In this document: positions 36,096 to 46,959 of the stretch, one piece after another
Layout: each line of letters opens with the position of its first letter
Numbering within the stretch: position 1 is the first letter of the stretch
Assembly: GCF_016107525.1 (NCBI RefSeq)
Contig: NZ_JABASR010000010.1
Coordinates: 62,001-126,000, forward strand
Reading direction: 5' to 3'
Length of the DNA stretch: 64,000 nucleotides
Origin: Psychrobacter aquimaris
GTDB taxonomy: Bacteria > Pseudomonadota > Gammaproteobacteria > Pseudomonadales > Moraxellaceae
The notes under the pieces: model-generated
What the model saw: only the letters and a program-made list of their open reading frames with translations
What the model was told of the DNA's origin: nothing
Databases searched by the model: none
Position numbers and translations under genes: made by a program

Positions 36096-38003
36096 TTAGC
36101 TGTCTTCGCCTAAAAATCCGCCACTTTGACGGTGCCACAAGCGAGCATAAACACCGTGTAGATTTAATAATTCATCATGGCTGCCTTGTTCGATAATTTG
36201 ACCTTTATCCATGACCACCAATCGATCAAGTGCGGCAATGGTAGAGAGACGATGGGCAATCGCAATGACCGTTTTACCTGTCATAATGTCATTCAGGCTT
36301 TCGGTAATGGCAAACTCAATCTCAGAGTCAAGGGCGCTGGTCGCTTCGTCTAATAGTAAGATGGGCGCATTTTTTAGCATAACACGTGAGATGGCGATAC
36401 GTTGACGTTGACCGCCAGAGAGTTTGACGCCGCGCTCACCGACTTGGGTGTCAAGTCCCGTATTGCCCTTATCATCATATAAATCTTTGATAAAGTCCCA
36501 TGCTTGCGCTTGTTTGGCAGCGGTAATAATTTCTTCATCGGTTGCCTCAGGACGACCGTAAGCGATATTTTCACGTACTGTCCGATGCAGCAAAGACGTA
36601 TCTTGCGTCACCATACCTATCTGCTGGCGCAAAGACTCTTGAGTGACTTCATCAATTGCTTGTCCATCGATAAGGATTTTACCGCTATCGACATCAAAGA
36701 AGCGTAACAATAAATTAACCAAGGTTGATTTACCGGCACCTGAGCGTCCAACCAAGCCAATCTTTTCGCCGGGTTTAATGTCTAAATAGAAGTTATCAAG
36801 CAGTTTAGTATTATTAGTAGGCGTTGCTGGTGTTTTTACTGTGTCTAAGGTGTCGCCTTCGATATCGTCGCTATCATTCTCATAACTAAAATCAACATGA
36901 TCGAAAACGATACGACCTTCGGTGACTTTTAAAGCGGGTGCATTGGGCTTATCAACGATTTTTTGCGGTGCTGATAAGGTACGCATGCCATCTTGTACGG
37001 TTCCGATACTTTCAAACAGACTGGCAGTCTGCCACATGATCCAGCGAGTTAAACCGTTCAGACGTAGTGCCATGGCTGTCGCGGCAGCAATCGCACCGAC
37101 ACCGACCGCACCTTGTTGCCATAAATATAAGCCAATAGCCGCAGTGCCACTAACCAAAATCACACTGATTAGATGGGTTGATACTTCTAAATAACTGACC
37201 CAGCGCATCTGTGCATGGACGGTACCTAAAAATTGCCCCATGGCATTTTTGGCATAACTCAGCTCACGGCGTGAATGGCTAAACAGCTTGACCGTCATGA
37301 TATTGGCATAAGCATCTGTAATACGGCCTGTCATCAAAGCACGGGCATCGGCTTGCACAATGGCAGTTTGTTTGAGCTTAGGGATAAAGTACCAAATGGT
37401 CAGCGCAACCAAGACCAGCCAAACGATAAACGGGATTAATAATAGACTGTCCAGATTAAATAAAATGACACCTGATGTAATAAAATAAACGGTGACATAC
37501 ATAAACATGTCGGTGACGGTCATGACCGTATCGCGTACAGCCAGTGCAGTTTGCATAACTTTGGCTGAGACACGTCCAGAAAACTCGTCTTGATAAAACT
37601 GCATCGATTGCCCAAGCATCCGCTGGTGAAAGCGCCAGCGCATTTGCATGGGAAAGACGCCTTGCAAAGTCTGAAAATGGATAAACGATGACAATGCAAT
37701 CCATAGCGGACTCACGATCATGACGGCTAGCATGAGCAGTAGCATGTCGCCTTTTTCTAACCACAGGTTCTGCGGCGTATACACGCCTAGCCAGTCAACG
37801 ATATTCCCAATCCAAGCAAATAACATCGCTTCATAGATGCCAATACCCGCAGACAAAATCATAAATACCAATAGCCAGCCACGTAAACCGTTGGTACACG
37901 CCCACAAGAACTTTAGCATGCCATCACGGGGTGAAGGTAGCGGCATCGGAGTTTCAGGGAAGGCAGGCAGGCGAGTTTCAAAAAATCGAAATAGAGCATT
38001 CAT
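36096..38003 (-). CDS. ABC transporter, fused membrane and ATP-binding domains
   Basis: The 635-residue half-transporter has an N-terminal six-helix ABC exporter domain (about 30-330) and a C-terminal nucleotide-binding domain. Walker A is GLVGRSGAGKST, the signature is LSGGQRQRIAIS and Walker B is ILLLDEATSALD, followed by AIAHRLSTI. The layout is that of MsbA/LmrA-type homodimeric exporters. The substrate cannot be inferred; MsbA itself is usually encoded elsewhere, next to lpxK. A Thr/Asp-rich insertion (about 378-395) precedes the ATP-binding domain. It is the first gene of the probable operon with the hydrolase and alkB. Confidence 0.9.
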   Translation of the reverse strand: MNALFRFFETRLPAFPETPMPLPSPRDGMLKFLWACTNGLRGWLLVFMILSAGIGIYEAMLFAWIGNIVDWLGVYTPQNLWLEKGDMLLLMLAVMIVSPLWIALSSFIHFQTLQGVFPMQMRWRFHQRMLGQSMQFYQDEFSGRVSAKVMQTALAVRDTVMTVTDMFMYVTVYFITSGVILFNLDSLLLIPFIVWLVLVALTIWYFIPKLKQTAIVQADARALMTGRITDAYANIMTVKLFSHSRRELSYAKNAMGQFLGTVHAQMRWVSYLEVSTHLISVILVSGTAAIGLYLWQQGAVGVGAIAAATAMALRLNGLTRWIMWQTASLFESIGTVQDGMRTLSAPQKIVDKPNAPALKVTEGRIVFDHVDFSYENDSDDIEGDTLDTVKTPATPTNNTKLLDNFYLDIKPGEKIGLVGRSGAGKSTLVNLLLRFFDVDSGKILIDGQAIDEVTQESLRQQIGMVTQDTSLLHRTVRENIAYGRPEATDEEIITAAKQAQAWDFIKDLYDDKGNTGLDTQVGERGVKLSGGQRQRIAISRVMLKNAPILLLDEATSALDSEIEFAITESLNDIMTGKTVIAIAHRLSTIAALDRLVVMDKGQIIEQGSHDELLNLHGVYARLWHRQSGGFLGEDS

Positions 38004-38311
38004 AGGCAGTTATAAAACATCAATAGCAGTACGCCAAAATCAACGACATTACTCGTTATTTTGAATCTTTACTTTTGTTATTAGGGGTGTGCACTATTTT
38101 AGCAAAATTCCCAATCAGACCTGCATGCTAATTGTAAATTGAACGGTAAAGAACTACTTGTCAGCAGTCGAATAAAAGCCAATAAATAGATTGCTGATTA
38201 AGAAATATTTTGTTACATTCTATGGCTTTATCCTCATTAGCAGTTCGCGTTTTATCTGCAGTATATGAATAATACCCACGTAAAAATGGCAGTTTAACAA
38301 GGTAATAGCTC
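38004..38311. other. 308-base divergent spacer
   Basis: This spacer lies between the divergent ABC exporter and DMT transporter genes. Nothing beyond AT-rich sequence could be recognised; an 81-codon minus-strand frame overlapping the DMT start was rejected. Confidence 0.35.
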
Positions 38312-39160
38312 ATGATATATTTGACGATAGCGGTGCTTTGTAGTGTCGCCGTTTCAGTATTGCTTAAAATGTTACGACAGAAAGATATCGACATACGCCA
38401 GACCATCGTCGCAGGTTATCCAGTGGCTTTTTTACTGACGTGGTTTTTATTGAAGCCTGATGTAGGCACCATACATGAGCTTGATAATGCTTGGGGTATT
38501 ATCATCGCGCTTGGTATCCTGCTTCCCGCCGTGTTTATCATCCTCGGACGCGCAATAGAAGCAGTTGGCATGGTGGCAACTGATGCGGCTCAGCGTTTGT
38601 CATTAATCATCCCTATCATCGCGGCTTTTTTATTGTTTGGTGAAGTACTGACAGGCACTCGTATATTCGGGCTGGCGTTAGGATTTTTGGCACTTGGTGC
38701 ACTGATTTATCGTCCACAGCACGTTGAGATTGGTAAGCAAGCCACACATACGCCGCTTTGGTTGTTTAGCGTATGGGCAGGTTATGGCTTGATTGATATC
38801 TTATTCAAGCAGGTCGCCAAGCAAGGCACTGCTTTTCCTCTTACGTTATTTGTCAGCTTTGGCTTAGCAGGATTATTGCTGTTCATTTATTTGCTGATTA
38901 TGCGGGTGCGCTGGCAGGGGAATGCACTGATCGCAGGATTATTATTAGGTGTACTCAATATGGGCAATATTTATGCTTATGTACGTGCGCATCAAGTATT
39001 GTCCGAGTCACCCAGTGTCGTCTTTACGGGTATGAATGTCGGCGTCATTGCAGTGGCAACCTTGATAGGGGTTGGTGTGTTTAAAGAGTCGCTTAACCGT
39101 ATTAATGTATTGGGTTTATTATTAGCGATTTGCTGTGTGGCAGTGCTGTTTTTAGCATAA
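38312..39160 (+). CDS. DMT superfamily transporter (EamA/RhaT-like)
   Basis: The 282-residue protein is almost entirely hydrophobic, with about ten predicted membrane helices in two halves. It contains sequence typical of the drug/metabolite transporter superfamily, such as RLSLIIPIIAAFLLFGE followed by RIFGLALGFLALGALI in the first repeat and a matching GVGVFKESLNRINVLGLLLAI in the second. Substrate not known. It lies upstream of the aldolase gene with a 191-base gap and is probably independently transcribed. Confidence 0.85.
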   Translation: MIYLTIAVLCSVAVSVLLKMLRQKDIDIRQTIVAGYPVAFLLTWFLLKPDVGTIHELDNAWGIIIALGILLPAVFIILGRAIEAVGMVATDAAQRLSLIIPIIAAFLLFGEVLTGTRIFGLALGFLALGALIYRPQHVEIGKQATHTPLWLFSVWAGYGLIDILFKQVAKQGTAFPLTLFVSFGLAGLLLFIYLLIMRVRWQGNALIAGLLLGVLNMGNIYAYVRAHQVLSESPSVVFTGMNVGVIAVATLIGVGVFKESLNRINVLGLLLAICCVAVLFLA

Positions 39161-39351
39161 ACGTTTAGCCTAGTGAGTTCGCTCATAGGACAAATAATAA
39201 TCATTTTACCAACGAGTTAACTTATCAGATATAGGCACAAAGAGAGTCCTATGATAAGGTTGTCTACAAATAGCAAGGCTGATATAAGCTAACAAAAAGT
39301 GATTTACTTTGTGACACTTGACCTCAATAAATAAAATAGGACGCACTCTCA

Positions 39352-40254
39352 ATGGAATATCAAAACCAATATAACAAACAGCTACAACGTATCAAAAATG
39401 GTTCAGGGTTCATTGCGGCACTTGATCAAAGTGGTGGCAGCACGCCAAAAGCCCTGGAAAATTATGGTGTCATGGGCGATGATTATGACAACGATGAAGC
39501 GATGTTTGATCTGGTGCATGAAATGCGCGCCCGTATCATGACTTGTGAAGCCTTTGATAATAAGCGTGTACTTGGGGCGATTTTGTTCGAAGATACTATG
39601 GAACGTGAAGTCAATGGTAAACCAACGGCCAATTATCTATGGGAAGATAAAAATATTGTGCCGTTTTTAAAAGTGGATAAGGGTTTGGCTGAGCAAATGA
39701 ATGGTGTCCAAGTGATGCGTCCAATGCCAAATTTAGACTTGCTACTCGATAAAGCCAAAAACTATCCAGTATTTGGCACCAAAATGCGCTCAGTGATTTA
39801 TGAGCCGAATGTCGATGGCATTGAGCTGGTCGTGCAACAGCAATTCGATGTGGCAAAACAGATACTCTCAAAAGGTCTGATGCCAATCGTAGAGCCTGAA
39901 GTAGATATCAACAGTAGCAAAAAGCATGAATGTGAAGTCATACTCAAGACCAGCATTTTGCACAATCTGGATCGTTTGACTGATGATCAGCAAGTAATGC
40001 TTAAGCTTACATTGCCTGAAGAAGCAGGATTCTATCAAGAGCTGATTGATCATCCAAAAGTATTAAAAGTCGTGGCGTTATCGGGCGGCTACAGCCGTGG
40101 CGATGCTTGTGCTAAGCTCAAGCAAAATCCAGGTATGATTGCTAGCTTTTCACGGGCCTTTACTGAAGGGCTAAGTAAGCAGCAAAGTGATGATGAGTTT
40201 GCTAATACTATCAACACGTCTATCGAAGAGATTTATGAGGCGTCGAAAGTTTAA
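39352..40254 (+). CDS. class I fructose-bisphosphate aldolase
   Basis: The 300-residue protein matches the class I (Schiff-base) aldolases: FIAALDQSGGSTPKALENYG near the N-terminus, the EDTM/KVDKGL region, PIVEPEVDIN, and a lysine-containing MLKLTLPEEAGFY strand where the Schiff-base lysine is expected. A GGYSRGDACAKL phosphate-binding segment follows. It splits or forms fructose 1,6-bisphosphate. Class I aldolases of this size occur in several gammaproteobacteria alongside or instead of the class II enzyme. A strong terminator follows. Confidence 0.92.
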   Translation: MEYQNQYNKQLQRIKNGSGFIAALDQSGGSTPKALENYGVMGDDYDNDEAMFDLVHEMRARIMTCEAFDNKRVLGAILFEDTMEREVNGKPTANYLWEDKNIVPFLKVDKGLAEQMNGVQVMRPMPNLDLLLDKAKNYPVFGTKMRSVIYEPNVDGIELVVQQQFDVAKQILSKGLMPIVEPEVDINSSKKHECEVILKTSILHNLDRLTDDQQVMLKLTLPEEAGFYQELIDHPKVLKVVALSGGYSRGDACAKLKQNPGMIASFSRAFTEGLSKQQSDDEFANTINTSIEEIYEASKV

Positions 40255-40304
40255 AAACTGAATTTTAAAAAACAGAGTTTAAAAGCTATAATTTGGTACT
40301 CACC

Positions 40305-40342
40305 AAATTCCCAACAGATAAAATATCTGTTGGGAATTTTTT
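40305..40342 (+). terminator. intrinsic terminator after the aldolase gene
   Basis: A perfect 15-bp stem (AATTCCCAACAGATA with TATCTGTTGGGAATT) with a 3-base loop ends in a T run. Confidence 0.94.
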
Positions 40343-40438
40343 GTTTATTTGTATTGATTTAGTATCATTTTCAATTTATTATTAGCGAAATTAAGTTCAC
40401 TTCTATATTGATCTACCGTTAACCTAAATGGATATGTA

Positions 40439-41770
40439 TTGATGAATAAACGCTATCTAAGTTTGGCTTTGGCTTCTATGTTGGCACTTTATGGCTGCGG
40501 TGGTGGTAGTGATGGCGGTAATAAAAATAGTGGTGGTACGCCAGAGACGCCAGTCATACCAACTACTAAACCAGATAAGATTGAACCACAGGTACCAGAT
40601 GTCACCTTTTCCAACGAAATGGCGGCTGAAGAAGGCGAGGACGTCGATCAGTACATTCGCGCACCTGCTAGGTTAAATAACGAAACTGGGAAAATGTATA
40701 AGGTTTTGCCAATTTCTGGAACGCACCTTGGAAACCTACATAATTATGACAGTATTGAAACTACTAGGATTTTTTACCCTGAAAGCGATAGCTATGTGAC
40801 GGTCAACAAAGGCAATCTTGCTACCATGGCCTCTTTTGAAGATTTGCTACAAGATAAAAACCCAAGTCTACCTGATATTTTCAACATGCTATCTGGAAAT
40901 CTTGTAGACACCAGTAGTAATAGCTACAAGCTCTATAAAGGTAAACGTGAAGCTGAGTTTCTTCGCTATACGTGTTCTCGAGCGTTAACGCTTGGTGAGC
41001 AAGAGCTATCAATGCAGTCTCAGGATTTATCAAATTTTATCAATCATTTGAACAACAATCCTTTTTGTAAAGAGGATACAGCAGTACTGGCAGCCAACTT
41101 ATCTGAGGATAAAAGTAAGGCTTTGAAAGCTCTGGGTGTAACTATTGAACCCCATCTCACTCAAGAAATAGCGTGGGGGAAGACAATGGCATGGATTGGC
41201 GTGGCTTATAGTGATGACGTCCTTGGCACTACGAACTCAGTACAGCAAATTATTGATGAGCTATCTCGCAAAGGTATTCACCATATTGGTTTACTCAGTG
41301 CGATGGGAGGCACTAACGACAAAGTTATGCTGAATTCTCTGACAGAAGTAGATGTTGTTTTGGGTAATTTGGATGTTTCAGCAAATGAGACAGATTTTTC
41401 AGAACTGAAGGCCAACTTAAATCAAAAACTGGATAGTTATAAGTTTGAAACAATGAATAGAGGTGGACAGAAAGTATGTATGAGTTACAACAGCAATAAA
41501 ATATTGACGTCAAGCTCCTATGAGGCTGAGACGAATATCAAAGGTGAAGTAACACAGTGCGAAGGTTCGGTATACCTCTATATAGATAAACCCGACACTC
41601 GCTATAATGAGGAAGTTTATTCTTACGCGGAGTTTTATGAGTATATAAAAGGACTCAATAACGCCCTAGATAATTTTGGCGGTGACAAAGAGTTTTACAT
41701 TGTTTCCAAGCTAGAATCTGGAGGTATTGATGAAATCCGAAAAATTGAGAAAAAATATCCACTGAATTGA
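40439..41770 (+). CDS. lipoprotein resembling a catalytically degenerate 5'-nucleotidase
   Basis: The 443-residue product has a lipoprotein signal peptide with a lipobox ending at Cys 20 (LALYGC), then a Gly/Ser/Pro-rich linker. The rest follows the order of the 5'-nucleotidase/UshA calcineurin-like phosphoesterase domain, but with its metal ligands altered. SGTHLGNL (93-100) stands where NDxHG is expected, LSGN (151-154) where AGD is expected, ALTLGEQELS (182-191) where GNHEFD is expected, LLSAMGG (285-291) where LSHxG is expected, and VVLGNLD (306-312) where GGHSHT is expected. The nucleotidase C-terminal domain is cut to a short tail. A binding rather than enzymatic role is inferred. Confidence 0.7.
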   Translation: MMNKRYLSLALASMLALYGCGGGSDGGNKNSGGTPETPVIPTTKPDKIEPQVPDVTFSNEMAAEEGEDVDQYIRAPARLNNETGKMYKVLPISGTHLGNLHNYDSIETTRIFYPESDSYVTVNKGNLATMASFEDLLQDKNPSLPDIFNMLSGNLVDTSSNSYKLYKGKREAEFLRYTCSRALTLGEQELSMQSQDLSNFINHLNNNPFCKEDTAVLAANLSEDKSKALKALGVTIEPHLTQEIAWGKTMAWIGVAYSDDVLGTTNSVQQIIDELSRKGIHHIGLLSAMGGTNDKVMLNSLTEVDVVLGNLDVSANETDFSELKANLNQKLDSYKFETMNRGGQKVCMSYNSNKILTSSSYEAETNIKGEVTQCEGSVYLYIDKPDTRYNEEVYSYAEFYEYIKGLNNALDNFGGDKEFYIVSKLESGGIDEIRKIEKKYPLN

Positions 41771-41804
41771 GTATTTAATTTTTAAAAATGTTAAGAGTTA
41801 TTTT

Positions 41805-41845
41805 AAAAAAAGCTCGAACCTGATTATCAGGTTCGAGCTTTTTTG
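41805..41845 (+). terminator. bidirectional intrinsic terminator between the lipoprotein and thiC
   Basis: AAAAAAGCTCGAACCTGA pairs perfectly with TCAGGTTCGAGCTTTTTT around a 3-base loop. The A and T runs on both sides let it serve both converging genes. Confidence 0.94.
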
Positions 41846-41949
41846 ATGCGCTGCTATATAGGTTGCCTACATCTCTCTCTATAACTGACGTCCTTCGCTG
41901 TTATGTTTACCACTTTAATTAAATGATTAATATCCGTTAAGTCATCTAT

Positions 41950-43926
<1,977 letters not shown>

Positions 43927-44111
43927 TCAGTTCATGAGCATCATTCGCGACTAAAATTGAAGGATATAGTCGTGAATAATACTCATCAAATGTTGGACGC
44001 AGCTTTATATCAGTCTTCATTACTTAATAGTACATCACGCACATTAAGATAGTAATGAGGATAAAAAAGGCATTTCTGCACGTCCTTTGCCATAAATAAC
44101 AAAGTGCTTAA

Positions 44112-44240
44112 GACTTCCCTGCGTCGGTACTAACCGCATCAGGTTCGGCGGGTGATCTCTCAGCGAATGTATAAAGGCGACTACTTTAATAAAGCAAGTT
44201 TAGTAAAGTGAGCCAATAATACACCGCACCCCGAGTCTGT
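44112..44240 (-). promoter_or_regulatory. TPP (thi-box) riboswitch upstream of thiC
   Basis: Read on the minus strand, the stretch contains the thi-box core: GGGGTGC near 44226-44234, CTGAGAGATCACCCG, CCGAACCTGATGCGG and the closing TAGTACCGACGCAGGGAAG ending near 44114. These match the conserved TPP-binding elements closely. About 265 bases separate it from the thiC ATG, a long expression-platform region whose mechanism (termination or start-site masking) was not resolved. Confidence 0.93.
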
Positions 44241-44443
44241 CAGTGTTGTAAATCAACTTAATACTAACAAAGTTCTGCAATGAGGGCTAATGATATTTAG
44301 ATGAAAATATCAGGCGTTGAGTTTGATGTTCGATATATTTATGTGAACGACTTTGGAGTACCAGTGATTGAAATCACTTGATATTACTGGGATTTAGAAT
44401 ACTTATCTAAATATTATGTAAAGCGAATGAAAGATTCCAGAGG
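44241..44443. other. spacer between the TPP riboswitch and the Pho box
   Basis: A divergent spacer that must hold the minus-strand promoter of the riboswitch-thiC transcript. No clear hexamer pair was identified. Confidence 0.3.
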
Positions 44444-44461
44444 TTGTCATTAAACTGTCAT
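44444..44461 (+). promoter_or_regulatory. Pho box (PhoB-binding site) upstream of pstS
   Basis: TTGTCATTAAACTGTCAT is a direct repeat of two 7-base half sites (TTGTCAT and CTGTCAT) separated by four A/T-rich bases, which is the Pho box layout. It lies 75 bases before the pstS ATG, where it would replace the -35 element. It predicts phosphate-starvation induction of the pst operon by PhoB-P. The phoBR genes are not in this window. Confidence 0.88.
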
Positions 44462-44535
44462 AAAGATTTGGCAAGATAGCACGCATATCACAAACAAATA
44501 CTTTTTGTATCGTTGTTAAACTTTAGGAGTCCTAC

Positions 44536-45708
44536 ATGCGTTATTCGTTATTAGCAGTGGCCGTTAGTTGTACATTAATGCTTACGGCATGTAATAAATC
44601 GACTGAAACGACAGAGCCAGCTGCTGATACTAGCAGTAGTGCCGCTACCACGGCTGAAACAACCACTCAGAACCAGGCAACGCCTTCTGCTGAAACCGGT
44701 TTCAAATCTGCTGAAAATATCGCAATGAACATCACTGGTGCAGGTGCATCATTTCCGCAGCCTATCTATGCCAAATGGTCTTACGACTATAATGCTGCTA
44801 CCGGTGGCCAAGTCAACTATCAATCTATTGGCTCGTCTGGTGGTATCAAACAAATTCAATCAAAAACCGTCGATTTTGGTGCTTCTGATGCGCCGATGAC
44901 GCCTGAAGAGCTAGACGAAGCGGGCTTGATTCAGTTTCCGACGGTCATCGGCGGCGTTGTGCCAATCGTCAACATTGACGGTGTCGAGCCGGGTGCGTTG
45001 AAATTAGACGGTGCAATGTTAGCAGATATCTATCTGGGTAAAATCAGTAACTGGAATGATCCAGCCATCAAAGCCATGAACCCAGATTTAACTTTGCCAG
45101 ATGCCGCTATCACGACGGTATTCCGCTCAGACGGTTCAGGCACGACGTTTAACTTCACTGATTATCTAGCCAAAGTGTCACCAGATTGGAAAGACACGGT
45201 TGGCGTTGATAAAACCGTTAAATGGCCAACGTCTGCGACTGGTGCAGGTGGTAAAGGTAACGAAGGCGTTTCAAGCTACGTAAACCGTATGAAAAACTCT
45301 ATCGGCTATGTTGAGTATGCTTACGCTAAGCAAAACAACATGTCACATACTGCACTGAAAAACGCAGCTGGCAACATTGTTCAGCCGTCTGCTGAGACAT
45401 TTGCAGCAGCTGGTGATATCGACTGGTCACAACAAGAAGGCTTTTATAAAGTCATCACCAACTCTGAGACGGATCAAGCATGGCCTATCGCTGCTGCTAC
45501 TTTCATCTTAGTCCATAAGCAACCAGAGAATCCTCAGCAAGTCGCTGGTGTGTTGAACTTCTTTGATTGGGCTTATACCCAAGGTGATGATGATGCCATG
45601 GCACTAGACTATGTCCCATTCTCTGATACGGCAGTAGCCTTATTTAAAGCAAAATGGAACGACGTAAAAGGTAGTGATGGTCAGCCAGTTTATAAGCCTG
45701 CTCAGTAA
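44536..45708 (+). CDS. pstS: phosphate ABC transporter substrate-binding lipoprotein PstS
   Basis: The 390-residue protein has a lipoprotein signal with lipobox Cys 19 (LMLTAC), a Thr/Ala-rich linker to about residue 60, then the PstS domain. Phosphate-binding blocks include ITGAGASFPQPIY, IGSSGGIKQI, FGASDAPM and TTVFRSDGSGTTFNFTDYL. It captures inorganic phosphate for the PstCAB transporter. A Pho box precedes it and a hairpin terminator follows before pstC, so PstS is expected in excess over the permease. Confidence 0.96.
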   Translation: MRYSLLAVAVSCTLMLTACNKSTETTEPAADTSSSAATTAETTTQNQATPSAETGFKSAENIAMNITGAGASFPQPIYAKWSYDYNAATGGQVNYQSIGSSGGIKQIQSKTVDFGASDAPMTPEELDEAGLIQFPTVIGGVVPIVNIDGVEPGALKLDGAMLADIYLGKISNWNDPAIKAMNPDLTLPDAAITTVFRSDGSGTTFNFTDYLAKVSPDWKDTVGVDKTVKWPTSATGAGGKGNEGVSSYVNRMKNSIGYVEYAYAKQNNMSHTALKNAAGNIVQPSAETFAAAGDIDWSQQEGFYKVITNSETDQAWPIAAATFILVHKQPENPQQVAGVLNFFDWAYTQGDDDAMALDYVPFSDTAVALFKAKWNDVKGSDGQPVYKPAQ

Positions 45709-45749
45709 TCTATCTATGCTAGCTTTTGTTTAATAATTTTCTAAATTTT

Positions 45750-45790
45750 CTCTTAAACCACTATTCTCCGGTAGTGGTTTGAGAGGTTTT
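45750..45790 (+). terminator. attenuating hairpin between pstS and pstC
   Basis: CTCTTAAACCACTA pairs with TAGTGGTTTGAGAG (14 positions, one G-T) around an 8-base loop, followed by GTTTT. The imperfect T run suggests partial termination or 3'-end stabilisation of pstS mRNA. Confidence 0.72.
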
Positions 45791-45944
45791 ATCACAGCAA
45801 ATTTGACCGCCATACTGATGGATAGTTTTAATAATTATCATTAATAAATATGACCATTAGTGCTTATATAGGTTGCGTTTGCTGTCATAAAACGAAATGA
45901 ACACCCTGGTTTTTTGAATTCACCCATTCAATGCTGAGACACTT

Positions 45945-46898
45945 ATGACAGACTTAAGGTCCCAACTGGCTAAACAAAAACGTTATGACGCTTTATTTGT
46001 CAACTCTACCAAAGCGTTTGCCATACTCGTCCTCCTATCTTTAGGGGGCATTTTGCTGTCTCTTATTGTTGGGGCATGGCCGAGCATTCAAACGTTTGGT
46101 CTGGGGTTTTATACCAGTAATAATTGGGATACGGTCGCCAATGAGTATGGTGCATTAGCGCCTATTTATGGCACCTTAGTGACGTCATTTATCGCCATTG
46201 CTATCGCAGTGCCAGTTAGTTTTGGTATCGCGATATTTTTGACTGAAATGTGCCCTAAGTTCCTTAAAAAACCGCTTGGCATTGCCATTGAACTATTGGC
46301 GGGTATTCCTTCTATCATTTATGGTATGTGGGGTTTGTTCGTATTTGCGCCTTTCTTTGGTGAGCACATTCAGCCATGGTTTATTGAGAATGTTGGCCCT
46401 CTACCTATCATTGGGAAGCTTTTTACAGGCGCGCCCATGGGGCTAGGGATGTTCACAGCGTCTTTGGTACTTGCCATCATGATTATTCCTTTTATCGCGG
46501 CTACCATGCGTGATGTCTTTGCGGTTGTGCCAGATCTGCTCAAAGAATCTGCCTACGGTATGGGTGCGACGACGTGGGAAGTGATGTTCAAGATTATCCT
46601 GCCTTATACCAAGGCGGGTGTCGTTGGTGGCGTAATCTTGGGTCTTGGTCGTGCATTGGGTGAGACGATGGCAGTGACCTTCTTAATCGGTAATGCGTTC
46701 AATATCAGCCCAAGCCTATTTACCTCTGGTGTGACCATCACCTCGGCATTGGCCAACGAGTTTGCCGAAGCGTCGAGCGAGCTGCATTTGGCATCTTTAC
46801 TACATCTAGGCTTAATCTTGTTTGTCATCACCTTCATTGTGCTGTCTTTGGCCAAACTAATGCTCATGCGCATGGATCACAAAGCAGGTAACCGATAA
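45945..46898 (+). CDS. pstC: phosphate ABC transporter permease PstC
   Basis: PstC is one of the two membrane subunits of the Pst transporter. The 317-residue protein has about six membrane helices and the ABC permease EAA loop region ([20 protein letters not shown]). It starts with a charged N-terminus and a first helix at about 25-50. The following pstA gene begins 61 bases downstream. Confidence 0.95.
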   Translation: MTDLRSQLAKQKRYDALFVNSTKAFAILVLLSLGGILLSLIVGAWPSIQTFGLGFYTSNNWDTVANEYGALAPIYGTLVTSFIAIAIAVPVSFGIAIFLTEMCPKFLKKPLGIAIELLAGIPSIIYGMWGLFVFAPFFGEHIQPWFIENVGPLPIIGKLFTGAPMGLGMFTASLVLAIMIIPFIAATMRDVFAVVPDLLKESAYGMGATTWEVMFKIILPYTKAGVVGGVILGLGRALGETMAVTFLIGNAFNISPSLFTSGVTITSALANEFAEASSELHLASLLHLGLILFVITFIVLSLAKLMLMRMDHKAGNR

Positions 46899-46959
46899 GT
46901 CTGAGAAGGACTTATTAGACCTTGATAGATATTGATAAAAGATATGGGAAATAAATAGT

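Noticed and set aside
45882..45888. CTGTCAT half site before pstC
   Set aside because: No second half site at the right distance, so not a Pho box.
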